A stretch of 64,000 bases of DNA, from the NCBI RefSeq assembly GCF_025506335.1, contig NZ_JANZYO010000007.1, positions 62,001 to 126,000 of the forward strand, written 5' to 3'. The DNA comes from Mumia quercus (GTDB taxonomy: Bacteria; Actinomycetota; Actinomycetes; Propionibacteriales; Nocardioidaceae). Of the stretch, positions 18,418 to 28,748 are shown in pieces (positions within the stretch are counted from its first letter, which is position 1; each line of letters starts with the position of its first letter). Under the pieces are notes generated by a model. It had not been told where the DNA came from. It saw only the letters and a program-made list of their open reading frames with translations, and did no database searches. A program made the translations under genes and the position numbers.

Positions 18418-19769
18418 TCTCCGAGCCGACGCCGCCCGCCGTCCTCCCGTCGACCGCCGTCCACCTCGAGGCGGCGGTCGCCGCCGCCCAGGCCGCAAGC
18501 CGCGCGCCCTCGCTGAGCGCGGCGGTGGTCCGCGACGGCGAGGTCGTCTGGCGAGGTGTTCGGGGGAGCACGGTGCGCAGCGGCGAGAAGGCCCGGCCGA
18601 CGGCCGAGACGCAGTACCGGATCGGCTCGATCACCAAGTCGCTCACGGCCGCGCTGGTCCTGCAGCTGGCCGACGAAGGCGCCCTCGACCTCGGTGATCC
18701 CGTCGGCGCGTACGTCCCGGAGGGCCCCTTCGCTGACGCGACCGTGCGCGGTCTGCTCTCGCACGGCGCGGGGCTCCCGGCCGAACCTGCGGGCCCGTGG
18801 TGGGAACGCAGCCCCGGCAGCACGTACGAGGAGCTCGTGGCCGCTCACACCGGCGCGTCGCCGGTCCTGGCGCCGGGGGAGCGCTACCACTACTCGAACC
18901 TGTCGTACGGGATCCTCGGCCGCCTCGTCGAGGTGCTGCGCGCCGCCCCGTGGCGTGAGGTCGTCGCCGAGCGCCTGCTCGTCCCGCTGGGGATGAGCCG
19001 CACGACGTACGCGCCGACCGCGCCGCACGCCGACGGCTTCTCCGTCGAGGCGTTGACCGGGCTGCTGGTCGCGGAGCCGCACCAGGACACCGGGGCGATG
19101 GCGCCGGCCGGGCAGCTCTGGAGCACCCCGTCGGACCTGTGCCGCTGGCTCGCCGAGCTCGCGCGCCCGACCGTGCTGAGCCCGCAGGCGGTGACCGCGA
19201 TGGCGACGCCCCAGTCCGCCGACCCCGACGAGAAGGGCGCCGGCGCGTACGGCCTCGGGCTGCGGCTGACGGTCGCGGGGGAGCGGGTGCTGGCCGGGCA
19301 CGGCGGGTCGATGCCGGGCTTCCTCGCCGGCGCGTATGTCGACCGCGACAGCGGCGTGGGCGCGGTCGTCCTCGCCAACACCGCGTACGGGCTGGACGTC
19401 GGCGCGCTGCCGCGCACGTTGATCGAGACCGTGCTCGCGCACGAGCCGGAGATCGCTGCGGAGTGGACGCCGGTGACGGAGCTGCCCGACGGGGTGCGCG
19501 AGCTGGTCGGGACGTGGCACTGGGGACACCAGCCGTTCGTGGCGGCGTGGGACGGGAGTGCGCTCGCCTTCACCTCCGACACCGGCCGCGAGTTCCGGTT
19601 CGCGCAGAGCGGCCCCGACACGTGGACGGGCCTGTCGGGCTACCAGCTCGGCGAGACGCTGCGCGTGGTCCGCCGCACCGACGGCACGATCAGCCACCTC
19701 GACCTCGGCACGTTCTGCTACACCCGCATCCCGTACGACCCGTCCGTGCCGATCCCCGGAGGCGCCTGA
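18414..19769 (+). CDS. serine hydrolase, class C beta-lactamase/DD-peptidase fold
   Basis: This 451-residue protein has the beta-lactamase fold with SITK (SxxK, about residue 77), HYSNLSYG (YxN, about 160) and GHGGSMPG (HGG in place of KTG, about 300). A C-terminal lipocalin-like domain of about 100 residues (LVGTWHWG to LDLGTFCYT) follows, as in many esterase or D-amino-peptidase-like members. No signal peptide is visible, so a cytosolic esterase or peptidase is more likely than an antibiotic-resistance lactamase. It overlaps the gcvP stop by four bases and may be co-transcribed under the riboswitch. Confidence 0.85.
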   Translation: MISEPTPPAVLPSTAVHLEAAVAAAQAASRAPSLSAAVVRDGEVVWRGVRGSTVRSGEKARPTAETQYRIGSITKSLTAALVLQLADEGALDLGDPVGAYVPEGPFADATVRGLLSHGAGLPAEPAGPWWERSPGSTYEELVAAHTGASPVLAPGERYHYSNLSYGILGRLVEVLRAAPWREVVAERLLVPLGMSRTTYAPTAPHADGFSVEALTGLLVAEPHQDTGAMAPAGQLWSTPSDLCRWLAELARPTVLSPQAVTAMATPQSADPDEKGAGAYGLGLRLTVAGERVLAGHGGSMPGFLAGAYVDRDSGVGAVVLANTAYGLDVGALPRTLIETVLAHEPEIAAEWTPVTELPDGVRELVGTWHWGHQPFVAAWDGSALAFTSDTGREFRFAQSGPDTWTGLSGYQLGETLRVVRRTDGTISHLDLGTFCYTRIPYDPSVPIPGGA

Positions 19770-19786
19770 CGCACGCGGCGTCTCCG

Positions 19787-20414
<628 letters not shown>

Positions 20415-20422
<8 letters not shown>

Positions 20423-21641
20423 CGGACACCGACGGTACGCGGAGCGAGACGGCCGTACCACCGCCGGGCTCGGTCTCGACGACGAGCGTGCCACCGGCGC
20501 GCTCGGCACGCCGACGCATCCCGACGATCCCGTACCCGCTGTCGGCGTCGCGGCGCTGCGCGTCCGCGTCGAAACCACGGCCGTCGTCGCGGACGTCGAG
20601 CATGACCTCGGAGTCGGCGTACGAGAGCGTGACGCCGACGCGCTTCGCAGCGGCGTGCCGAGCGACGTTCGTGAGCGACTCCTGGACGACGCGGAGCACG
20701 GCGGCCTCGGCGGCGGGATCGACCGGCGCCGGGGTGCCTGTCACCACGACCTCGGCGCCGACCCCGGTCTCCGCCGCCCACTCGCCGGTGCGCAGGCGGA
20801 CCGCGTCGACGAGATCGAGGTGGTCGAGTGCAGCCGGGCTGAGGGCCTGGACCGAGCGGCGTGCCTCGTCGAGAGAGGTTCGGGCGAGCTCCGCGGCGCG
20901 TTTGCGGTGCGCGGCGGCCGCGGCGTCGTCCGGGCTGTCCTCGGCGGCCTGCAGCTGCGTCACGATCCCGGCGAGACCCTGGGCGATCGTGTCGTGGATC
21001 TCGGCTGCGAGGCGCTCGCGCTCCTCGTGGATGCCGGCCTCGCGCGCCCGCGCCGTGAGGGACTCCTGCAGCGCGGCGTTCTCGCGCAGCGCTTCCTGGA
21101 GTGCGGCGATCGTCGTCGAGCGCTCCTCGGCGAGCTCGGCCTCGTTGTGCGAGATGGCGGTGAACAGGAGGACGAGGCCGGCGTTGAGCACGAACAGCCC
21201 AGCGAACGCGGCGGCCTGACCTGCGCTCCGGGGCGGGAGTCCGCCCGACTGCGCCCCGGCCATCGTCGCCGCGGTGACGAGCAGGACTGCCCAGGTGGCG
21301 CGCTTGCGGAGGTACACCGGAGCGTCGTAGTAGCCGATCGACGCGTAGATGCTGAAGAACGGGTTGAGCCACGAGAGCACGAACGCAAGGCCTGTGCGGG
21401 CCACGACGTACGTCCGGCCGAGCCAGTCGTCGAGCGGCTCCTGCCACCGCCTCGAGACGCACCACCAGTGGGCGAGCGCCGCGACCACGGTGAGCACCGC
21501 GAGGAGCGGGAGCCGGTCGACCGTCCCGACCGCCTGGGCGAGCGGGACGGCCAGGGCGAGCGAGAGCGCGAGGAGGGGATAGGCCCCGTACCGGAGGAGG
21601 ACGCTCCACCGCCGCTCGATCCGTGCCGAGAGGTCGTTCAT
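20415..21641 (-). CDS. membrane sensor histidine kinase (HisKA_3 family)
   Basis: The 408-residue kinase has five to six membrane helices in residues 15-185, a short coiled coil, a HisKA_3 dimerisation domain with the phospho-histidine in RLAAEIHDTIAQGLAGIV (about 220), and a HATPase_c domain (VVQESLTNVARHA, DDGRGF, GYGIVGMRRRAE). There is almost no extracellular loop, as in intramembrane-sensing or LiaS/DesK-like kinases, so it may sense the membrane or the neighbouring ABC exporter. ATG 21641 with GGAG is preferred to GTG 21647. It follows the permease gene after 28 bases. Confidence 0.93.
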
Positions 21642-21669
21642 CTGCACTCCGTCGCCCGTCGCTTCCGGT

Positions 21670-22425
21670 TCACTCCCAACGGAAGTATCGCGCAGCCAGC
21701 GACCCGAGCCCCACGGTCCAGACGAGCAGCACGACGACGTGGAGCAGCTCCGGTGTCCGACCCGCCGCCGCCTCGTCGAGCGCGAGCGCTGCCGCGCCGT
21801 TCGGCGTCAACGCGACGATGTCGCCCAGCAGACCCGGCAGGACGGTGACCGGCAACCAGACGCCCGAGGTGAACATGGACGGGAAGAAGACGACCGTTCC
21901 GATCGCCGCGGATGCCTTCGTCGAAGGGGCGAGACCCGAGATGAGCCCGCCCGTCGACAGGTTCGCGAGGACCACGAGGACGAAGATCCCCAGGTACGCC
22001 AGCGGCGCGCCGGGGAGGGCGACGTCGAAGACGATGCGGCCGACGGCCATCGCCAGCAGGGACCCCACGAGGATGCCTGCACCGTGCAGGACCCACTGCG
22101 CCATGAGGATCTGCGTCGGCTTGGCCGGCGTCGTCGCGTAGCGTCGCAGCACCTGGTTCTCGCGATACCCCGAGATGATCGTCGGCATGGACATCAGCGA
22201 TGCCATGATCGCCGACAGCAGGACGGCGATCGGCACGTACAGGTCGATGACGCGGATCCCGCCGAGCGCCTCGTCCGGCTCCCGGAACGTGGGGATCGCG
22301 CCGAGGATGGACAGCAGGATCGTGGGGAAGAGCACGATCCAGAACATCGCGCCCGGCTCGCGCAGCATGAGCCGCGACTCCGTCCGCAGCATCGCGGTGG
22401 TGGGGGAGGTCGTGGCGGTGCTCAT
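21670..22425 (-). CDS. ABC-2 type transporter permease
   Basis: This 251-residue permease has six membrane helices and the ABC-2 pattern: an N-terminal cytosolic helix, the YRENQVLRRYATTPAKP coupling region after helix 2, and TGGLISGLAPSTKASAAIG near helix 5. It would form the channel of a lipid, peptide or drug exporter with the ATPase encoded immediately upstream (ATGA overlap). Substrate is unknown; the linked kinase and regulator suggest induction by an antibiotic or membrane stress. Confidence 0.92.
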   Translation of the reverse strand: MSTATTSPTTAMLRTESRLMLREPGAMFWIVLFPTILLSILGAIPTFREPDEALGGIRVIDLYVPIAVLLSAIMASLMSMPTIISGYRENQVLRRYATTPAKPTQILMAQWVLHGAGILVGSLLAMAVGRIVFDVALPGAPLAYLGIFVLVVLANLSTGGLISGLAPSTKASAAIGTVVFFPSMFTSGVWLPVTVLPGLLGDIVALTPNGAAALALDEAAAGRTPELLHVVVLLVWTVGLGSLAARYFRWE

Positions 22426-23366
22426 CGGACGGTCTCCTTCTCGTCGGCGTCGGTCATGAGGTCGAGGTACGCCTCGTCGAGGGAGGACTCGCTGATCCTC
22501 AGGCGCTCGGGGCGGACGCCGGCGTCGCGGAGCCGGTCGAGCACGGAGAGCACGGCGCTGTCGTCGCAGGCCACGTGGAGCCGTCCGGCGCGCTCCATCA
22601 CGTCGGCGACACCGGCGACGTCGGCGAGAAGGGTGGTGTCGAGCGGGAGCTCGGTCCCGAAGGACATCACGAGCGGCGCCGCCGTACGGCTGATCAGTCC
22701 GTCGGGGGTGTCGGCGACGAGGATCCGCCCCTGCTGCACGAGCGCGATCCGGTCGCACAGGTGCTGCGCCTCCTCCATCAGGTGCGTCACGAGGAGGATG
22801 GTCGTGCCTTCCGCGCGCACCTCCTCCACGAGCTTCCAGACCTCCCTGCGCGAGGCCGGGTCGAGTCCGGTGCTCAGCTCGTCGAGGAGCGCGACCCGTG
22901 GCCGCCCGACGAGCGCGAGCGCGATCGCCAGCCGCTGCTGCTGACCACCGGACAGCTTGCGCCACGGGTGGTCCATCCGTTCGGCCAGCCCGAGCCGTTC
23001 GGCGAGCTCGACGGGGTCACGCGGGTCGTCGTAGAAGGACGCGAACAGGTCGAGCGCCTCGCGGACGCGCAGCTTCGGCTGGAGGCCGGCACTCTGGAGC
23101 TGCACCCCGACGGTGCGCTTCAGGGCGTCCCGGTCCTTCTCAGGGTGCAGCCCGAGGACACGGATCGTGCCCGCGTCCGGTCGGCGGAGCCCGGCGATGC
23201 ACTCGACCGTCGTGCTCTTGCCCGAGCCGTTCGGCCCGAGCACGCCGAAGATCTCTCCCTCGGAGACCGTGAGGTCCACTCTGTCGACGGCCACCACCGG
23301 GCCGTACGTCTTGCGCAGGCCACGAACCTCGATGGCGGGCGCGGATGTCGTCGTCATAGCGTCCAT
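22422..23366 (-). CDS. ABC transporter ATP-binding protein
   Basis: This 314-residue ATPase of the DrrA/CcmA-like type has Walker A GPNGSGKST, signature LSGGQQQRL, Walker B VALLDELS and the VTHLMEEA switch, plus a C-terminal DUF4162-like region (about 225-310). It is the first gene of the four-gene minus-strand operon: ATPase, permease, kinase, response regulator. Walker B ends in Glu-Leu-Ser instead of the common Glu-Pro-Thr/Ser, which is tolerated in the family. An internal ATG at 23357 is an alternative start. Confidence 0.94.
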   Translation of the reverse strand: MDAMTTTSAPAIEVRGLRKTYGPVVAVDRVDLTVSEGEIFGVLGPNGSGKSTTVECIAGLRRPDAGTIRVLGLHPEKDRDALKRTVGVQLQSAGLQPKLRVREALDLFASFYDDPRDPVELAERLGLAERMDHPWRKLSGGQQQRLAIALALVGRPRVALLDELSTGLDPASRREVWKLVEEVRAEGTTILLVTHLMEEAQHLCDRIALVQQGRILVADTPDGLISRTAAPLVMSFGTELPLDTTLLADVAGVADVMERAGRLHVACDDSAVLSVLDRLRDAGVRPERLRISESSLDEAYLDLMTDADEKETVR

Positions 23367-23438
23367 CCCATCGTGGGAGCGCGCGCGGCGGATCCACCGA
23401 ACGGCTGCACCTCGCTCAACCGATCGGCTCCGGAGTCC

Positions 23439-24014
23439 TCACGCCCGGTCATAGGTGAGCACGGCGTTGCCACCGGGGAAGGTCAACAGATCGGTCAGGT
23501 CGAACCGTGTCGGTGCGAACGGCGCGCCCCCGAACGCCGAGATCCCCGCCCCCGCGACGACCGGGTACCGCTTGACGATGATCCGGTCGATCTCCGGCAT
23601 CAGCACGCCCGCCAGCGCGGAGCCTCCGCAGAGGTAGATGTCGAGCGGGGACTTCTCGGCCTTCAGCGACCGTACGAGACCCACGGGGTCCTCGCGGACG
23701 TACGTCACGTCCGGGCTGAGCGCCTCCTGCGTCGACGACACGACGTACTGGCGGAGGTGGGCGTACGGGCTGGTCCAGCCCAGCGCCAGACCCGGCTCGT
23801 ACGTGCGCCTGCCCATGACCACCGTGTCGAAGTGGCGGTTGGGTGCCTCGGACAGCCCGAGCTGTGCACGCCCCACGGTCGGGAGCACGTCGGGGTACGC
23901 CTCGTACATCCACGCGCTGTAGGCGTCCGAGGAGGGGTAGAAGTCGGTCTCGTCGTCAGGTCCGGCGATCATGCCGTCGATCGACACGGCGATGAGGTAG
24001 GTGAGTCGTCGCAT
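23439..24014 (-). CDS. dihydrofolate-reductase-like protein (RibD C-terminal domain family)
   Basis: The 191-residue protein has the RibD_C/YwjB pattern: LIAVSIDGMIAGPDDETDF at the N-terminus, TVVMGRRTYE about residue 80, and IYLCGGSALAGVLM with the Gly-Gly nucleotide site about residue 140. Members are NADPH-dependent reductases, but the stand-alone ones have no assigned substrate and should not be taken as folate enzymes. It is divergent from the LysR gene with 93 bases between, the usual arrangement for a LysR target. Confidence 0.88.
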   Translation of the reverse strand: MRRLTYLIAVSIDGMIAGPDDETDFYPSSDAYSAWMYEAYPDVLPTVGRAQLGLSEAPNRHFDTVVMGRRTYEPGLALGWTSPYAHLRQYVVSSTQEALSPDVTYVREDPVGLVRSLKAEKSPLDIYLCGGSALAGVLMPEIDRIIVKRYPVVAGAGISAFGGAPFAPTRFDLTDLLTFPGGNAVLTYDRA

Positions 24015-24107
24015 GTCTTCAGCCTGGTCGGCGCCCGGCCCCGGGGCCGAGAGCGAGTCCTGGCAGGATCGATAACCCACAGGTGATCGGAGCGGAGGAC
24101 GTACGGC

Positions 24108-24998
24108 GTGGAGCTGCGCGACATCGAGATCTTCTTGACCCTCGCCGACGAGCTCCACTTCGGGCGCACGGCCGAACGGCTCAACGTCTCGCAGGCGCGG
24201 GTGAGCCAGGCGATCGCGAAGCAGGAACGCCGCATGGGGACGGCGCTCTTCGAGCGGACCAGCCGTCAGGTGGCGCTGACCCCGGTAGGCGCACGGCTGC
24301 GCGACGACCTCCGCCAGGGGTATGAGCTCATCCAGTCCGGGCTCGCGGCGGCGAGCCGTCATCGCCAGGAGCCGGAAGGGGGCGTCACCGTGGCGACGAT
24401 GGGCGCGATCGGGTACGAGATGCGCCCCGTCGTCGAGGAGTTCGTCCGGCGGCACCCGAGCTGTACCGTCGAGCCGCGCGAGTTCCACTTCAGCGACCCG
24501 TTCGGGCGGCTGCGCCGTGGCGAGGTCGACGTCCAGGTGACCTGGCTCCCGGTGGAGGAGCCGGACGTCCGGGTCGGCCCCCGGGTGCTCACCGAAGGAC
24601 GCGTCCTCGCGATGTCGAGCAACCACCCGCTCGCGTGCGAGAGCGGGGTCTCGGTGGAGGTCCTCGCCGACGAGCCCGTCTTCGACGTCGGCGCGGGCGT
24701 TCCGAGCTACTGGGAGCAGGCGATGCTGCCACGCCGAACGCCCTCGGGACGTCCGGTGAGGCGCGGCCGGCCGGTCCGCACGTTCCACGAGATCCTCACC
24801 CGGGTCGCCGCCGGCGAAGGGGTGACGCCGCTGAACGCCCACGTCCGCAGCTACTACACGATGCCGGGCGTCGCGTACGTCCCGATCATCGACGTGCCGG
24901 ACACCGAGTGGGTCCTGACGTGGCTCGTGGACCGTGAGAGTCCGGAGATCCGGGCGTTCGCGGAGACGGCGCGGGCGTGCGGGACGCGGGCGCTGTGA
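24108..24998 (+). CDS. LysR-family transcriptional regulator
   Basis: This 296-residue regulator has the N-terminal winged helix (ELRDIEIFLTLADELHFGRTAERL, then VSQARVSQAI; about residues 1-60) and a periplasmic-binding-like effector domain (about 90-290). GTG start with GGAGG. The 93-base gap to the divergent reductase gene holds gatcgataac and gtgatc, a possible T-N11-A site between 24067 and 24085, but the dyad is weak. It likely controls the reductase gene and itself; the effector is unknown. Confidence 0.9.
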   Translation: MELRDIEIFLTLADELHFGRTAERLNVSQARVSQAIAKQERRMGTALFERTSRQVALTPVGARLRDDLRQGYELIQSGLAAASRHRQEPEGGVTVATMGAIGYEMRPVVEEFVRRHPSCTVEPREFHFSDPFGRLRRGEVDVQVTWLPVEEPDVRVGPRVLTEGRVLAMSSNHPLACESGVSVEVLADEPVFDVGAGVPSYWEQAMLPRRTPSGRPVRRGRPVRTFHEILTRVAAGEGVTPLNAHVRSYYTMPGVAYVPIIDVPDTEWVLTWLVDRESPEIRAFAETARACGTRAL

Positions 24999-25016
24999 CG
25001 CCGCTGCGCGGTGACC

Positions 25017-25802
25017 CTAGGACGCCGGGACGCGGGCGCCCTCGCGGGCCCACCAGTCCTGCAACGCTGCGACCGCGGGTGCGGGGGCCTTCGCCCAGGA
25101 GAGGTGGTCGATCCGTGCACCGTCCGGGGCGTCGGCACGGCGGTAGTCCCACCATGTGAGCCTGTCCGCACGGACGGCACGCGACAGCGCGCGGGCCGCG
25201 CGCGGGACCGACAGCTGGTCGCCCTCGACCTGCAGCACGAACGTCGGCACGTCGAGCGCCCGGTTCGGGACCGGGCCCCGCGGGTGCGGGAGGCGGCGGC
25301 GCCGGACGAACCGCGCCCACTCGCGCATGAGCGTCCGAGGCTGCGGCCCGCCGAACCCCCAGCGCGGCCAGTAGCCGTACAGAGCCGTCACCACCGGCAC
25401 GGACGCGGCCAGTCCCCAGATGCCCCAGGAACGCGCCCGGTAGTGCCAGAACCACGGCTCGGACGCGCCGGCGAGGACGAGGCCGTCGACCGTGCCGCCG
25501 TCGAGGAGGTAGCCGAGCGAGACCTGGCCACCGAGGCTGTGACCGAGGAGCACGATCGGCGTCTCCGGCTGTTGCGTGCGGACCGTGGCCACGTGGTCCG
25601 CGACCCCTTCGACCACCTCGGCGTAGCCCCAGTCGAGGTCACGGCTCGGAGGAGACGTGTCGCGGTCGATGCCGCGCGCCGCCATCGTGCAGGAGCTCCA
25701 GCCGATGGCGCCGAGCGCCGACTCGAGGGTCCGGTAGTAAGCAGAGTGGACCCCCATCGCCGGTACGACGACGACGTGGGGGAGCGGGGCCTGGGGTTGC
25801 AC
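25017..25802 (-). CDS. alpha/beta hydrolase
   Basis: The 261-residue protein has the alpha/beta hydrolase core with the nucleophile elbow GHSLGG (about residue 90), an Asp-containing strand after VEGDQLS and a late His in RIDHLSW. Esterase or lipase-like activity is likely but no substrate can be assigned. GTG start; TAGACT (25811-25816 on this strand) eight bases upstream suggests a leaderless or very short leader. It lies 11 bases after the fdhD stop, so it may be co-transcribed with fdhD. Confidence 0.85.
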   Translation of the reverse strand: MQPQAPLPHVVVVPAMGVHSAYYRTLESALGAIGWSSCTMAARGIDRDTSPPSRDLDWGYAEVVEGVADHVATVRTQQPETPIVLLGHSLGGQVSLGYLLDGGTVDGLVLAGASEPWFWHYRARSWGIWGLAASVPVVTALYGYWPRWGFGGPQPRTLMREWARFVRRRRLPHPRGPVPNRALDVPTFVLQVEGDQLSVPRAARALSRAVRADRLTWWDYRRADAPDGARIDHLSWAKAPAPAVAALQDWWAREGARVPAS

Positions 25803-25813
25803 GAGGGGGAAGT

Positions 25814-26653
25814 CTAGGACGGCCGTGGATCGCCGCCACCCTCGGCGTACACGACCACCCGTCCGTCACGTGCGAACCCGGCCAGCATGATGCCGGCCTC
25901 GTCGCACAGACGCGCGGCAAGCGTCGTCGGTGCGCCGACGCCGACGACCGCCGCGAACCCGGCGACGGCCGCCTTCTGGACGATCTCGAACCCGATCCGC
26001 CCGCTGGTGCACAGAGCCAGGCCGTCGGACGCGACGTCCTCCATGAGGACGTGGCCCACGACCTTGTCCACCGCGTTGTGGCGCCCGACGTCCTCACGCA
26101 CGACGACGACGCTCCCGTCGGGCTGGAACAGCCCGGCCGCGTGCGCCCCGCCCGTACGGTCGAAGTGCCGCTGGTGCGTGCGCAGCCGGTCGGGGAGCGT
26201 GGCGAGCGCGGACGGCTCCCACCGCGGGGCGGCGCGCCGGGCGGGGAGGTCGGACGTGAGACCTGCGACCTCCTCCAACGAGTCGGCGCCGCAGACCCCG
26301 CAGGCCGACGTCGCCCGCAAGGTGCGGTCCTGCCATACCCGGCCGGGAGACCCGGCGAGGGCCACCGTCACGACGTTGAAGCGCTGCTCCTCGCTGAGCC
26401 GGGCGTCGGTGCAGTAGGCGATCCCGGCGATGTCGGACCGGTCCCGGACGACGCCCTCGGAGAGCACGAGACCGGCAGCGAGGGCGAAGTCGTGCCCCGG
26501 CGTCCGCATGGTCACCCCGAGGCGGCGGTCAGGTCCACCGGGCGCGGCCAGCCGGATCTCGAGCGGCTCCTCGGCGATGAGACGGTCCTCATGGGCACGG
26601 GCCACCCCGTCGACCCATTCGACGACCCGCCTCCGCCCGGTGGGTGCGGTCAT
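25814..26653 (-). CDS. fdhD: formate dehydrogenase accessory sulfurtransferase FdhD
   Basis: The 279-residue protein shows the FdhD signatures: SACGVCG (the catalytic Cys pair, about residue 117), GGAHAAGL (about 167) and REDVGRHNAVDKVVG (about 185). FdhD moves sulfur from IscS to the molybdenum cofactor of formate dehydrogenases. No formate dehydrogenase is in the window, so its client is encoded elsewhere. ATG 26653 is chosen because TAGGCT (26660-26665) lies six bases upstream, a leaderless arrangement; GTG 26659 would overlap that hexamer. Confidence 0.94.
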   Translation of the reverse strand: MTAPTGRRRVVEWVDGVARAHEDRLIAEEPLEIRLAAPGGPDRRLGVTMRTPGHDFALAAGLVLSEGVVRDRSDIAGIAYCTDARLSEEQRFNVVTVALAGSPGRVWQDRTLRATSACGVCGADSLEEVAGLTSDLPARRAAPRWEPSALATLPDRLRTHQRHFDRTGGAHAAGLFQPDGSVVVVREDVGRHNAVDKVVGHVLMEDVASDGLALCTSGRIGFEIVQKAAVAGFAAVVGVGAPTTLAARLCDEAGIMLAGFARDGRVVVYAEGGGDPRPS

Positions 26654-26703
26654 GACCACAGCCTATGTCCGGCGGCCACGGAGCCCGGACTAGCATCGAG
26701 GGC

Positions 26704-27918
26704 ATGAGCACCCGTCGTCCGCCCGCGCTCGACCCGCACGACCCGCTCGGGATCGACGACCTCCTCCAGCCCGAGGAGATCGCGATCCGCGACACGGTCC
26801 GCAGCCTGCTGGCCGACGAGGTCGACCCCTTCGTCGCGGAGTGGTTCGAGAGCGGCGAGCTGCCCGCGCGCGACCTGATGCGCGCCTTCGGCAAGGTCGG
26901 CCTCCTCGGGATGCACCTCGAAGGCTACGGCTGCGCCGGCACCAGCGCGACCGCGTACGGCGTCGCGTGCCTGGAGCTCGAGGCCGGCGACTCGGGGATC
27001 CGTTCGATGGTGTCGGTGCAGGGCTCGCTGGCGATGTACGCGATCTGGGCGTTCGGCAGCGAGGAGCAGAAGCAGACGTGGCTCCCGCGGATGGCGAGCG
27101 GCGAGGCGATCGGCTGCTTCGGGCTGACCGAGCCCGACGCCGGCTCCGATCCGGCGAGCATGCGGACCGTCGCCCGTCGCGACGCCGGGGGTGACTGGAT
27201 CCTCAACGGCGCCAAGATGTGGATCACCAACGGCTCGGTCGCCGACGTCGCCGTCGTGTGGGCCCAGACCGAGGAGATCGGGACCGGAAGCGGGGTTCGC
27301 GGCTTCGTCGTCCCCACCGACACCGCCGGGTTCAGCGCCACCACCATCAAGCACAAGATGTCGCTGCGGGCCTCGGTGACGGCGGAGCTGGTCCTCGACG
27401 ACGTACGCCTGCCGGCCGACGCCGTGCTGCCCGAGGTCACCGGCATGCGCGGCCCGCTGTCGTGCCTGAGCGAGGCGCGGTACGGGATCGTCTGGGGCGC
27501 GATGGGTGCGGCACGCTCCTCGTACGAGGCGGCGCGGGACTACGCGAGCACACGGACGCAGTTCGGTGCACCTCTGTCGGCGTTCCAGCTCACGCAGGCC
27601 AAGCTCGCCGACATGTCGCTCGAGCTCAACAAGGGCATCCTCCTCGCGCTGCACCTCGGTCGCCGCAAGGACGAGGTCGGGCTGCGCCCGGAGCAGGTCA
27701 GCTACGGCAAGCTCAACAACGTCCGCGAGGCGCTGGAGATCTGCCGCACCGCCCGTACGATCCTGGGCGCCAACGGCATCTCCCTGGAGTACCCCGTCAT
27801 CCGCCACATGAACAACCTCGAGTCGGTCCTCACGTACGAGGGCACGTCCGAGATGCACACGCTGATCGTGGGTCAGGCCCTCACCGGGCAGGCCGCGTTC
27901 CGCGCCGCGCAGGGCTGA
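26704..27918 (+). CDS. acyl-CoA dehydrogenase, glutaryl-CoA dehydrogenase-like
   Basis: This 404-residue flavoenzyme shows CFGLTEPDAGSDP and KMWITNGSVADV (FAD/substrate loops), RTQFGAPLSAFQL, and the end HMNNLESVLTYEGTSEMHTLIVGQALTG, where the Glu of YEGT is the catalytic base. The MNNLE-x-YEGT end is typical for glutaryl-CoA dehydrogenase (oxidative decarboxylation to crotonyl-CoA in lysine and tryptophan breakdown). That assignment is from resemblance; another short-chain acyl-CoA substrate is possible. TAGCAT (26691-26696) seven bases before the ATG indicates a leaderless transcript. It is divergent from fdhD. Confidence 0.9.
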   Translation: MSTRRPPALDPHDPLGIDDLLQPEEIAIRDTVRSLLADEVDPFVAEWFESGELPARDLMRAFGKVGLLGMHLEGYGCAGTSATAYGVACLELEAGDSGIRSMVSVQGSLAMYAIWAFGSEEQKQTWLPRMASGEAIGCFGLTEPDAGSDPASMRTVARRDAGGDWILNGAKMWITNGSVADVAVVWAQTEEIGTGSGVRGFVVPTDTAGFSATTIKHKMSLRASVTAELVLDDVRLPADAVLPEVTGMRGPLSCLSEARYGIVWGAMGAARSSYEAARDYASTRTQFGAPLSAFQLTQAKLADMSLELNKGILLALHLGRRKDEVGLRPEQVSYGKLNNVREALEICRTARTILGANGISLEYPVIRHMNNLESVLTYEGTSEMHTLIVGQALTGQAAFRAAQG

Positions 27919-27925
27919 CCCGCTC

Positions 27926-28288
27926 GTGGCCCTCTGGTTCGCCTGGCTCGTCGCGCTCACCGCCGTCGCCGTCGCCGCGTACGCCGCCGTCCTGCTGGTC
28001 CGCAACCGGCCTGTGGACAACCCGTTGTTCTACGCCGCCTCCGCGCTCGAGCTCCTGCTCATCGTCCAGACGGTGGCCGGCTGCATCGCGCTGGCCAACA
28101 CCTCCCGCGACGTCGAGGGCGTGACGTTCGTGGGCTACCTGCTCACCTGCGTGCTGATCCCGCCGGCCGCCGTCATCTGGGGCGTGTCGGAGAAGAGCCG
28201 GTGGGGAACCGGCGTCGTCGTCGTCGGCATGCTCACCGTCGCGGTCCTCGTCGCCCGACTCGTCCAGCTCTGGAGCGGTCATGCCTGA
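27926..28288 (+). CDS. small four-helix membrane protein
   Basis: The 120-residue protein has four membrane helices with short loops (about 3-25, 33-57, 65-88, 95-115). I do not recognise a function. It begins seven bases after the acyl-CoA dehydrogenase stop and overlaps the next membrane-protein gene by eight bases, so the three are probably one transcript. Confidence 0.75.
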   Translation: MALWFAWLVALTAVAVAAYAAVLLVRNRPVDNPLFYAASALELLLIVQTVAGCIALANTSRDVEGVTFVGYLLTCVLIPPAAVIWGVSEKSRWGTGVVVVGMLTVAVLVARLVQLWSGHA

Positions 28289-28748
28289 CACCCCTGTTCC
28301 CCCCGACACCGGACGCGCCCACACCGGGTCCGGGTTCGGCCGCATGCTGGTCGCCGTCTACGCGGTGTTCGCGATCTCGGCGACGGCACGCAGCGGCGTC
28401 CAGCTGGCGCTGCACTTCGATGACGCGCCCGTGGCGTACCTGCTGTCTGCGTTCGCCGCCCTCGTCTACATCGTCGCGACCGTCGCCCTCGCCCGCCGGG
28501 GGAGGACAGCGGAGGTCGTCGCCGTCGCAGCGATCGGTGTCGAGCTCGTCGGTGTGCTCGTCGTCGGCGCGCTCACCGTGCTCGACCCCGAGCTCTTCCC
28601 GGACGCGACGGTCTGGAGCGGGTTCGGGGAAGGCTACGGCTACATCCCGCTCGTCCTGCCGATCGTCGGCATGTGGTGGGTGCTGCGGACGCGCCGCCGC
28701 AACCGGCGTACGGGTGAGCCCCGACCGGGCGGTAACCTCAACCCGTGA
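28281..28748 (+). CDS. small four-helix membrane protein
   Basis: The 155-residue protein has four membrane helices (about 22-40, 48-68, 78-98, 118-135), a Pro-rich start and a basic, Arg-rich tail. No family recognised. It overlaps both neighbours (eight bases with the previous gene, four with the cytidylyltransferase). The conserved-looking pair of small membrane proteins may form a complex, but this is only inferred from coupling. Confidence 0.75.
   Translation: MPDTPVPPDTGRAHTGSGFGRMLVAVYAVFAISATARSGVQLALHFDDAPVAYLLSAFAALVYIVATVALARRGRTAEVVAVAAIGVELVGVLVVGALTVLDPELFPDATVWSGFGEGYGYIPLVLPIVGMWWVLRTRRRNRRTGEPRPGGNLNP

Noticed and set aside
15430-18498. A 1022-codon open frame on the minus strand opposite gcvP
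   Set aside because: It is Arg/Asp/Val-rich shadow coding typical of high-GC DNA, has no family motif, and the opposite strand carries an unmistakable GcvP.
18414-19769. Antibiotic-resistance beta-lactamase
   Set aside because: It lacks a signal peptide, uses HGG in place of KTG and has a lipocalin-like tail, fitting the broad serine-hydrolase/esterase group.
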